6,723 bases of DNA from contig CAISOI010000622.1 in assembly GCA_903886985.1 (NCBI GenBank), forward strand, positions 1 to 6,723. The letters run 5' to 3'. The stretch is from an uncultured Chthonomonas sp. GTDB lineage: Bacteria > Armatimonadota > Chthonomonadetes > Chthonomonadales > CAJBBX01. Positions 1 to 4,993 of the stretch are shown here, in pieces (within the stretch, counting starts at the first letter, position 1; every line of letters starts with the position of its first letter). The position numbers were made by a program, and so were the translations under genes. A model generated the notes under the pieces. The model worked only from the letters and a program-made list of their open reading frames with translations. It ran no database searches and was not told the DNA's origin.

Positions 1-107
1 ATGACGGACTTTACGCTGAAACTAAAGCCGCCGTACTGGCAAATAGCGAGCGAGAGAACGGCTCTCTATTATTAAATTCGGATCCAGATGATTTTGTGGA
101 GAGAACA
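1..107 (+). other. Leading stretch without an assignable gene
   Basis: This stretch precedes the first gene. Frame 1 contains a 24-codon run ending at TAA 73-75, which could be the tail of an upstream gene or chance. Frame 3 stays open from position 3 into the first gene, so an N-terminal extension of that gene beyond the window cannot be excluded. I see no convincing -35/-10 pair; an AT-rich patch around 67-76 is the only promoter-like text. Confidence 0.35.
98..103 (+). promoter_or_regulatory. Conserved ribosome binding site deciding the first start
   Basis: GGAGAG lies 4 bases before ATG 108. The same hexamer, spacer (AACA) and start context recur before the second leader gene at 1113. 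This is the main reason for choosing ATG 108 over the in-frame GTG at 96, which lies upstream of the site. Confidence 0.7.
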
Positions 108-146
108 ATGAACATGATGGGTTTGGTGGGTTTGCTTGGATTGTTG
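98..146 (+). repeat. Leader repeat, copy 1 (RBS plus first codons)
   Basis: This 49-base segment matches 1113-1161 at 42 of 49 positions by hand alignment, with the first 21 bases identical. It spans the ribosome binding site and the first 13 codons. Similarity falls away after it, so it marks a shared leader joined to different bodies. Confidence 0.8.
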
Positions 147-575
147 GCAATGCCTCCAATGTCTGCCACACCTCAAAAGCATTCCGATACCAAGCCAACG
201 CTTACCGCAAAAGAGCAGGTTGAGATAACGGTCTTTAAGCATCTGATTGGACAAATTAAGGCTAAAGCGATTCGAGAAAAAGCGACCATACTTATGGCGT
301 TTGGATTTACATCCGATCCGCCGCAAAAAGTGATCAAAGCATGTCAGGGAATGGGAATTACCGTTCAGCCTTATTCGAAGAGAAAGATGTGTAGGCTCAA
401 TAACCAGACAGTATTTTGGGTATACCTGTCGAATCTCAGCATAAAACGTTCTCAAGCTCAAGTAAAGGGTGGTTATACGTGTGGACCAAAATACGGTACT
501 TCGAGTGACTTTACTTTGGTGTTCGGATCTGGGATTTGGAAGGTCACCAAAGCACACGTCTTTGAACAGACTTAA
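108..575 (+). CDS. Small exported or membrane-tethered protein, GLxGLLG leader type A
   Basis: This 155-residue protein was not recognised as a named family. Residues 4-20 form a short hydrophobic leader with glycines at 5, 8 and 11, followed by a possible signal peptidase site after MSA (18-20). The leader has no Lys or Arg before the hydrophobic part, which is atypical for Sec. The mature part is basic, with a helical stretch at about 33-65 and three cysteines (79, 95, 125). Its end resembles, from memory, small secreted proteins of the pattern CGxxCG...G.WkV: here CGPKYG at 125-130 and GIWKV at 142-146, with the second cysteine replaced by Tyr. It heads the first copy of a duplicated two-gene cassette, 53 bases before the membrane protein. 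The conserved ribosome binding site and leader, shared with the gene at 1123, support its being real. Function is unknown. Confidence 0.72.
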   Translation: MNMMGLVGLLGLLAMPPMSATPQKHSDTKPTLTAKEQVEITVFKHLIGQIKAKAIREKATILMAFGFTSDPPQKVIKACQGMGITVQPYSKRKMCRLNNQTVFWVYLSNLSIKRSQAQVKGGYTCGPKYGTSSDFTLVFGSGIWKVTKAHVFEQT

Positions 576-619
576 GTATGAATATGCCTGCGACTGTTTA
601 GCAACAGGTGCTTGAAGAA

Positions 620-700
620 ACTCTCATCATGAAAACTGCAACCAAAATTCTATACTGGACTGCTCGTGTCGCGTTCCTGGTTTCCTTTGTGCTACCGGTT
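620..700 (+). repeat. Membrane-gene 5' block, copy 1
   Basis: These 81 bases match 1713-1793 at about 74 positions (91%). They cover nine untranslated bases and the first 24 codons. Only one of the coding differences changes an amino acid (Val14 against Ile14), which indicates purifying selection on this end. Confidence 0.8.
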
Positions 701-1030
701 ATTGGTGGCGGTGACCCATCACGAGATGACACAATAAATATTCAGTATGGCTGGCTGGCGGCTTGGGCATCCATCCTGACAGGTCCCCATGACATCTTCT
801 TTTGGAGAGCTTTGTCGAACGTCTTACTATGCGGGTTCTTATTCTTTCCAAAATTCGCCATACGAATTGGCAGACCGTCAACCACCACGGTGATGATCGG
901 GCTTACCATGTTGAATCTCATTGTAAATAGAGATCTGTTGATTGGATATTATGTTTGGGTAGGGTCGTTTGCATTGTCGGCGGTTGTTGCGTGTATTGGT
1001 TTGGATCGGCCGCAAAAGGTAGTGCGATAG
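629..1030 (+). CDS. Four-helix membrane protein, MKTATKILYW family, copy 1
   Basis: This 133-residue integral membrane protein has no family name I recognise. Predicted helices lie at about 12-27, 61-78, 86-100 and 103-125. Basic residues at the N-terminus (K2, K6, R13), between helices 2 and 3 (K75, R79, R82) and at the C-terminus (R127, K130, R133) favour both ends being in the cytoplasm. The first outer loop holds the motif YGWxxAWxxIxxGPxDxxFW (40-59), kept in the paralogue at 1722. Overall identity to that paralogue is about 55% by hand count. ATG 629 was chosen because the paralogue has the same MKTATKILYWTAR start and the same preceding bases (ACTCTCAYC); an in-frame GTG at 608 would add seven unconserved residues. 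The ribosome binding site is weak (GAAGAAA, 614-620). It is the second gene of cassette 1 and presumably partners the leader protein before it, an inference from the repeated pairing. Confidence 0.82.
   Translation: MKTATKILYWTARVAFLVSFVLPVIGGGDPSRDDTINIQYGWLAAWASILTGPHDIFFWRALSNVLLCGFLFFPKFAIRIGRPSTTTVMIGLTMLNLIVNRDLLIGYYVWVGSFALSAVVACIGLDRPQKVVR
959..1027 (+). repeat. Membrane-gene 3' block, copy 1
   Basis: These 69 bases match 2073-2141 at 60 positions (87%). They encode the fourth helix and the basic tail ending QKVVR. The stop codon TAG follows directly here, whereas the other copy has CAG. Confidence 0.8.
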
Positions 1031-1112
1031 TGAGTTAACGGATAAGTACAACTGTACTAAATGAGTCGTAGTCAAAGAGAAAGTGTTGGAAATTAGTTGA
1101 TGGCGACTTTAC
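1031..1112 (+). other. Spacer between the two cassettes
   Basis: This is the longest gap in the front half of the plus-strand cluster. It holds a small inverted repeat, AGTACA-AC-TGTACT (1045-1058), which could be an operator half-site pair or chance. TTAACG (about 1035) and TAAATG (about 1058) are weak promoter-like words. No terminator with a U run is visible, so transcription could continue from cassette 1 into cassette 2. Confidence 0.35.
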
Positions 1113-1118
1113 GGAGAG
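1113..1118 (+). promoter_or_regulatory. Conserved ribosome binding site of the second leader gene
   Basis: GGAGAG stands 4 bases before ATG 1123, identical in sequence and spacing to the site at 98-103, and fixes the start of the 1123-1698 gene. Confidence 0.75.
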
Positions 1119-1161
1119 AACAATGAACATGATCGGTTTAATAGGATTGCTTGGAGTATTG
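1113..1161 (+). repeat. Leader repeat, copy 2
   Basis: This is the second copy of the 49-base ribosome-binding-site-plus-leader segment at 98-146 (42 of 49 identical). It encodes MNMIGLIGLLGVL against MNMMGLVGLLGLL. Sequences downstream of it do not align. Confidence 0.8.
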
Positions 1162-1698
1162 CTGGACCAAAATCCATCTGTCACTATCTCTACGCCCAAA
1201 CAGCCAACGACCACAAGAATTCGCTACACCGGCAACCCCCAAAAACAGGAAGCACCATTTGACGTCAGGCTGCCGATCAAATGGAAAGCTGTTGGCGCTA
1301 CGCATATGGAGGGAAAATTCTTAGTTACGGACGTGCCGGAATTCGTAGGTCCGAAGGGAATCAAATTAACTGTTTGGTTTCCCACAAACTGTGATTCGCA
1401 ATTAATAGGAGACGCTCGGCAGACGGATATCGACATCCAAAAGAAGCACCCTGTTTACATCAAAGAGATTGAAGCGGGAGAAATGCATGGGTATTTAACA
1501 ACTATTCCCATCTGGCACGACAATTCGGGAGAGAATTTTGGTCTGCATTTGTCAGCGTATCTTGCGCAAAGAAAAGATATGGTGACCTTTCGATTGCAAA
1601 CGGAAGAGATGCCTAGTGCAATTGAGATAATGAGGATTGAGGAGTTAATTCGATCTTTTTCGAAGGTTGGGGCGAAAGAGAAGTCTCCGGGCAAGTGA
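1123..1698 (+). CDS. Small exported or tethered protein, GLxGLLG leader type B; possible MOG1/PsbP-like body
   Basis: This 191-residue protein has the same leader as the gene at 108 (glycines 5, 8 and 11; no basic residue before the hydrophobic run) but a different body. The hydrophobic part ends at Asp15, so it is only about 11 residues long: short for a cleaved signal and perhaps a membrane-associating segment. After a Thr/Pro/Lys-rich linker (20-42), residues 45-182 run FDVRLPIKW (46-54) ... alternating strands ... a final helix and IRSFSKV (176-182). A start of the form 'f.v.lP.gW' and an end of the form 'i..SF' recall MOG1/PsbP-like (DUF1795, DcrB) domains. This is pattern resemblance only and was not confirmed. 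It heads cassette 2, and its TGA stop is 23 bases before ATG 1722 of the membrane partner. No catalytic motif is seen. Confidence 0.75.
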   Translation: MNMIGLIGLLGVLLDQNPSVTISTPKQPTTTRIRYTGNPQKQEAPFDVRLPIKWKAVGATHMEGKFLVTDVPEFVGPKGIKLTVWFPTNCDSQLIGDARQTDIDIQKKHPVYIKEIEAGEMHGYLTTIPIWHDNSGENFGLHLSAYLAQRKDMVTFRLQTEEMPSAIEIMRIEELIRSFSKVGAKEKSPGK

Positions 1699-1712
1699 CC
1701 ACCCATAAGGAT

Positions 1713-1793
1713 ACTCTCACCATGAAGACTGCAACCAAAATTCTATACTGGACCGCCCGTATCGCGTTCCTCGTTTCCTTTGTGCTTCCGGTT
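1713..1793 (+). repeat. Membrane-gene 5' block, copy 2
   Basis: This is the counterpart of 620-700 (about 91% identical), covering ACTCTCACC before the start and the first 24 codons of the second membrane protein. Confidence 0.8.
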
Positions 1794-2168
1794 CTCGATA
1801 TTGGGGGACCGCAGAAGGGACAAGTGCTGTTTACACTTTATGGTTGGGAATGCGCGTGGGATTGTATAAAGGCGGGACCTGCAGACCCACTTTTCTGGTA
1901 TGGTTTTTCCAACTTTCCTATTTGTTTGTTGTTGGTCTCGCCGACTTTGGTCCCGCCACTTGGGAGACTGGGCACAACAGCTCTCATGAACGGACTTTTG
2001 ATCCTGAATCTTACTGTGGCGTTTAGTACACCGGGGAAAGTAGAACCAATGCTAATAGGCTATTGGTTTTGGATAGGGTCGTTTTCACTGTCGGCGGTTG
2101 TGGCGAGTATTGGTTTGGAGCGGACTCAAAAGGTTGTGCGACAGCGTGACGGAGGGATGAGATTATGA
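1722..2168 (+). CDS. Four-helix membrane protein, MKTATKILYW family, copy 2
   Basis: This 148-residue paralogue of the protein at 629 has helices at about 12-27, 61-79, 85-100 and 110-132 and the same basic-inside pattern. The first 24 residues differ at one position and the last shared 30 agree at about 23, but residues 24-83 agree at only about one third. The motif YGWxxAWxxIxxGPxDxxFW is kept. A seven-residue insertion lies between helices 3 and 4 (around 101-107). The copy-1 stop TAG is CAG here, so the protein runs eight residues further (QRDGGMRL) and its TGA overlaps the next gene's start as ATGA. ATG 1722 follows AAGG (1707-1710) with a longish 11-base spacer; an in-frame GTG at 1695 overlaps the previous stop but is not supported by the paralogue. 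Function is unknown. Confidence 0.84.
   Translation: MKTATKILYWTARIAFLVSFVLPVLDIGGPQKGQVLFTLYGWECAWDCIKAGPADPLFWYGFSNFPICLLLVSPTLVPPLGRLGTTALMNGLLILNLTVAFSTPGKVEPMLIGYWFWIGSFSLSAVVASIGLERTQKVVRQRDGGMRL
2073..2141 (+). repeat. Membrane-gene 3' block, copy 2
   Basis: This is the counterpart of 959-1027 (60 of 69 identical). It is followed by CAG where copy 1 has the stop TAG. Confidence 0.8.
2151..2156 (+). promoter_or_regulatory. Strong ribosome binding site inside the upstream gene's tail
   Basis: GGAGGG lies 8 bases before ATG 2165 and within the extra eight codons of the second membrane protein. With the ATGA overlap it implies translational coupling of the two genes. Confidence 0.75.
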
Positions 2169-2713
2169 AGAGGACATTTGACAGGTATTTCCCGCTCGCT
2201 GCACTGACATTGCTCAGTGTGATGAGCGCGAGTGCTGGTTGGTCAGAGCCGCGTAAAAATGCTCGAAATGAGATTATATCCAAGTACACGCATATCATCC
2301 GTCTGGTCGACAACGCCAAATTCGAGGAATTCAAGAACCAACTGGCTCCGGACTTTCAGTGGTTTAGCATTGGCAGCAAGGAACCGGAAGATCGAAATGC
2401 AGCTGCTAAAAAATTAGAAGCATTCTATTATCGATGGATGGGCCCACCACAGCGACATACATTTAGAATTACCTCGTTAAAGGATGAGGGCGGGATGGTG
2501 CTGGTGCATGTTGTGGATCATATTCGTTGGAAAAGATTTAAGGATCAAGATCACTACGAGATACCGTCATGGGACTTTATCCATGATGACACTTGGTCAC
2601 GAAGGAACGGCAAGCTGGTCTACGAGAAAATTCATGTTGTGAAGCAGGAGTATCCGAGCCAAAAAGTGTCATTTCGGAAGAATCATAAACACAAAGCAGT
2701 CAAACGGAAATAG
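2165..2713 (+). CDS. Secreted NTF2-like (SnoaL/DUF4440-type fold) protein
   Basis: This 182-residue protein has a standard signal peptide: basic MKR start, hydrophobic 9-20 and a likely cut after ASA (22-24). Residues 34-163 have the layout of an NTF2-like domain: a first helix with a 'y...v..gdf..f...LapDf' type stretch (about 37-66, seen as NAKFEEFKNQLAPDFQW), a short helix 77-90, then alternating strands (98-104, 110-119, 133-142, 151-160) ending in GKLVYEKIHVV. No catalytic residues can be assigned; such domains often act as binding or accessory modules. The tail (161-182) is strongly basic, with many Lys, Arg and His. The start overlaps the previous stop by ATGA behind a strong ribosome binding site, and the ankyrin gene follows within two bases, so it sits inside an operon. 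The fold call is an inference from pattern. Confidence 0.8.
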   Translation: MKRTFDRYFPLAALTLLSVMSASAGWSEPRKNARNEIISKYTHIIRLVDNAKFEEFKNQLAPDFQWFSIGSKEPEDRNAAAKKLEAFYYRWMGPPQRHTFRITSLKDEGGMVLVHVVDHIRWKRFKDQDHYEIPSWDFIHDDTWSRRNGKLVYEKIHVVKQEYPSQKVSFRKNHKHKAVKRK

Positions 2714-2715
2714 TG

Positions 2716-3789
2716 ATGTTCCTGCGGTTGGTTTCAATAATTATTTTTTTATTTGCCCAGTTCTGCGCGAATCCGATAATGGCTTACGGACAGTTGTCGG
2801 CTAAACAGCAAGCGAAGTTGGACAGGGAATTGCTCGATTCTGTCATCCTCGGCAGGGGGAAAGAGGCTTTTCGCCTTTTGACCGCCGGTGCGAATGTCAA
2901 CTGTAGAGACGAAACCGGTGACACTCCATTGATAATTGCTGTCTTCAATCAGGACCCGAAAATAGTCCAAGCGTTAATAAATCGGGGTGCAAATGTCCAT
3001 TTTAGGAGTGACATCCACAATATCACGGCGTTGGCAAAGGCTTCTGGATATCCAAGGAGGGCCGGGATACAAGAAACGCATCAGATTCAGATTGTCCGAA
3101 TCTTGTTGAAAGCTGGCGCAAATCCAAACGTAAGGACTGATGAGGGTTATACCCCGATCATGATGGCGTCGGGATGGGGGAATACTCCGATAGTAATGGA
3201 ACTCCTCGCTGCTGGAGCCGACATATCGTTGAAGAACAGGAAGGGTAAAACCGCACTTCAAATAGCCACATCCAAAACGGACTATGTTGAAAGTCGCCCC
3301 TACAAAGCGGAAACTGCAAAGATCATACAAGCTGAAGCAGCCCGTGTTGGTCGCCTTATGAAACTCCAGATCGAATCTCGCGACATACGCACGATTGGGT
3401 ACAAGCTGCTCAGGTTGGCAGATAACTTTAAGCAGATAGCGGATTACTACCACCGGATCCCCATGATGAATTTGCAAAAGGAAGAGTTCCATTCCAAGCA
3501 TGGGAACATTCTATGTTTGAACATAGATACTGGGTCAGGGCGCGCAATCATGGCGGCGATCATATATCTTCAAGTTGATGGTAAATGGAGGATGGTCTAT
3601 GCACGCGCCATTGATTATAAGTGGAACTATTTTAGGTACAGATTGAAAGACGATAAATTGCTGATAGAAGCTGATAACCCCTCAACCAAAGGGCATCCGT
3701 TCAACGGTTTCACCACACTGTATTCCGTGGAGACGAGTAAACTACCAACTATGGTTCAGGAGCCCGTTATTGTCTCCGATAGAAAGTAG
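2716..3789 (+). CDS. Secreted ankyrin-repeat protein with unrecognised C-terminal domain
   Basis: This 357-residue protein starts with a signal peptide (MFLRLVSIIIFLF, possible cut after IMA at 21-23). Four to five ankyrin repeats follow at about 36-65, 67-98, 102-139, 142-173 and 175-210. Typical elements are visible: GDTPLIIAV (68-76), INRGANV (88-94), LLKAGANPNV (130-139), GYTPIMMAS (144-152), LLAAGADI (163-170) and GKTALQIA (177-184). The third repeat carries an insertion of about six residues. Residues 217-357 form a separate domain, with a helical part followed by strands rich in Tyr and Trp (for example DGKWRMVYARAIDYKW, 288-303), that I do not recognise. The family binds other proteins, so a periplasmic binding partner is likely but unknown. 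ATG 2716 is two bases after the previous stop; GTG 2713 would add one Met. GGAA at 2706-2709 is a weak ribosome binding site, so coupling is likely. Confidence 0.87.
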   Translation: MFLRLVSIIIFLFAQFCANPIMAYGQLSAKQQAKLDRELLDSVILGRGKEAFRLLTAGANVNCRDETGDTPLIIAVFNQDPKIVQALINRGANVHFRSDIHNITALAKASGYPRRAGIQETHQIQIVRILLKAGANPNVRTDEGYTPIMMASGWGNTPIVMELLAAGADISLKNRKGKTALQIATSKTDYVESRPYKAETAKIIQAEAARVGRLMKLQIESRDIRTIGYKLLRLADNFKQIADYYHRIPMMNLQKEEFHSKHGNILCLNIDTGSGRAIMAAIIYLQVDGKWRMVYARAIDYKWNYFRYRLKDDKLLIEADNPSTKGHPFNGFTTLYSVETSKLPTMVQEPVIVSDRK

Positions 3790-3803
3790 GATTATAGAGA
3801 GTT

Positions 3804-4019
3804 ATGTCTGACTTCCTCCTCTTTGCCAGTGGGATTGCTCTGCTCATCATTGCTAACATACTCTATCAACGTCAGCGGGAGCGCACCTTGATGGAACGGT
3901 TGAATAGTGCTGGCAATGACCCAGATGCCGCGTCAAAAGTGATGGATATTGCGATTGCGGAGGAGAAGAAGCGGGAGGAGTTTTGGTATCATCAGAATCC
4001 AAAGGGTCCGAAACCGTGA
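3804..4019 (+). CDS. Small single-pass membrane protein
   Basis: This 71-residue protein has one hydrophobic helix at about 4-20, followed at once by QRQRER (22-27). By the positive-inside rule, the N-terminus is outside and the charged tail is in the cytoplasm. The tail (28-60) looks helical and ends with Lys/Glu-rich EEKKREE (53-59) and a Pro-rich end. It starts 14 bases after the ankyrin stop. AGAGAG (3796-3801) lies close to ATG 3804 (2-base gap), so the ribosome binding site may instead be TAGG at 3787-3790. No family was recognised. Its position suggests it is co-transcribed with the ankyrin gene. A sensible length, a clean membrane segment and tight spacing support its being real. Confidence 0.65.
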   Translation: MSDFLLFASGIALLIIANILYQRQRERTLMERLNSAGNDPDAASKVMDIAIAEEKKREEFWYHQNPKGPKP

Positions 4020-4034
4020 CGCATGATGGGTAGT

Positions 4035-4090
4035 TGGCAACGGAATGGAAGAAAAATACAAAGGCAAGAGAACGAGAAATGGCAACGGAA
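4035..4090 (+). repeat. 11-bp direct repeat flanking the dehydrogenase start
   Basis: TGGCAACGGAA occurs at 4035-4045 and again at 4080-4090, exactly 45 bases apart and in the same frame. Both copies follow a possible start base (TTG 4034, ATG 4079) and encode ATE. This could be a small duplication of the start region or chance. Confidence 0.5.
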
Positions 4091-4831
4091 CTACGTGGTA
4101 AATGTGTGCTCATAACGGGTGGTGGAACGGGGCTTGGGCGAGAGATTGCGCTACAACTAGCGGCGGAAGGAATGCGCATTGTAATCTCCTATTCTAAATC
4201 AAAAAACGATGCAGAGGAGACAGTTCAAGAATTGGCGCAGTTGGGTGTGGAGGCGTGCTGCATTCAGGCGGATATGCGGGAGCCATCGGAACCAGCGAGA
4301 TTGGTAGGTGAAGCGGCAGCGTATCTCGGTCGATTAGATTTGTTGATCCATAATGCTGGCACAACCAAATTTATTCCGTTTACGGACCTCGATTCAGTTA
4401 CCTCGGAGATTTGGGATGATCTCAATAATATTAATACGCGATCGGCATTCCTGCTGGCGCAGGCTGCTGCCCCGATCATGCGGAAAAATGGTGGTGGGCA
4501 GATCATAAATACCAGTTCCATTGCTGGTTTATCGCCTGCGGGAAGTTCCCTTCCCTATTCAGTTTCCAAGGCGGCACTAATCCATCTGACAAAATGTCTT
4601 GCGAAGTCGCTCGCACCTGATATACAGGTTAATACTGTTGCGCCAGGGTTATTGATGACTCGCTGGGTGGAAGGATTTTCGGAAGAGCGACTGAATTTGA
4701 TGAGTGAAGCGGCGCTATTGAAGAAGCCTACGGATGTTGCGGATTGTGCAACGGCATTTGTTATGCTCGCCAAGAATGGATCGATCACGGGGCAGGTGAT
4801 TGTTGTTGATTCGGGGCTGTCATTGGCTTAA
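4079..4831 (+). CDS. Classical short-chain dehydrogenase/reductase (FabG-like)
   Basis: This 250-residue protein has the usual length for a classical SDR and all its key motifs: the nucleotide-binding TGGGTGLG (13-20), an acidic D65 after strand 3, HNAG (91-94), N119, and the catalytic triad S147, Y160 and K164 in YSVSK, followed by PG (189-190). The end of strand 2 (ISYSKSK, 36-42) lacks the acidic residue usual for NAD, so NADP(H) is likelier. It probably reduces or oxidises a carbonyl or hydroxyl group in the cytoplasm; the substrate cannot be read from sequence. It resembles 3-oxoacyl-ACP reductases and related sugar or steroid SDRs, so no gene symbol is given. ATG 4079 places the first strand at the normal distance; an upstream TTG at 4034 would add 15 charged residues. 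It lies 59 bases after the small membrane protein and is the only clearly cytoplasmic enzyme in the set. Confidence 0.93.
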   Translation: MATELRGKCVLITGGGTGLGREIALQLAAEGMRIVISYSKSKNDAEETVQELAQLGVEACCIQADMREPSEPARLVGEAAAYLGRLDLLIHNAGTTKFIPFTDLDSVTSEIWDDLNNINTRSAFLLAQAAAPIMRKNGGGQIINTSSIAGLSPAGSSLPYSVSKAALIHLTKCLAKSLAPDIQVNTVAPGLLMTRWVEGFSEERLNLMSEAALLKKPTDVADCATAFVMLAKNGSITGQVIVVDSGLSLA

Positions 4832-4941
4832 GCAGTGGGTACTAAGTTGTTGTGTTTTGCGACGGAGGTAAATGGATGCGTTCTGAAGTCGTACAGTGAT
4901 TTAGCGCGGTTTATGCAATTCCGCAATAAATAGGTACAAAA
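4832..4941. other. Intergenic stretch between converging genes
   Basis: No gene is supported here. It contains a near-ideal ribosome binding site GGAGGT (4864-4869) in front of only two tiny reading frames (ATG 4872, four residues; ATG 4876, seven residues). These may be chance or the remnant of a lost gene. Confidence 0.4.
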
Positions 4942-4974
4942 AATGGGTCGCCAGAGAAACTCTGGCGACCCATT
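4942..4974 (-). terminator. Rho-independent terminator with 15-bp perfect stem
   Basis: Bases 4942-4956 pair perfectly with 4960-4974 around an AAA loop on the plus strand. On the minus strand the hairpin starts 20 bases after the lipoprotein stop and runs into U residues (complement of A 4938-4943). The plus-strand flank (TTGCTTTGCTTC) is only moderately U-rich, so stopping the dehydrogenase transcript is possible but weaker. Confidence 0.9.
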
Positions 4975-4993
4975 GCTTTGCTTCACCAGAGTA

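Noticed and set aside
67..76. AT-rich patch as a -10 element for the first gene
   Set aside because: No convincing -35 element lies at the proper distance, so no promoter is called.
72..557. Minus-strand open frame of 161 codons opposite the first gene
   Set aside because: Its translation is rich in Cys, His, Arg and Ser with no domain-like pattern, while the plus strand has a conserved ribosome binding site and leader shared with a second gene.
98..2168. Repeated cassettes considered as a transposon or integron array
   Set aside because: No integrase, transposase, attC-like hairpin sites or terminal repeats were seen; the repeats lie inside genes and their ribosome binding sites.
2974..3501. 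Minus-strand open frame of 175 codons opposite the ankyrin gene
   Set aside because: The plus strand shows clear ankyrin repeats; the reverse translation has no recognisable motif.
3853..4179. Minus-strand open frame across the small membrane gene and the dehydrogenase start
   Set aside because: It is Ser/Pro-rich shadow sequence spanning two better-supported plus-strand genes.
4942..4974. Hairpin considered as an insertion-sequence end or a recombination site
   Set aside because: The A/U run on the minus-strand 3' side and the 20-base distance from a stop codon fit a terminator; no transposase or matching second inverted repeat is present.
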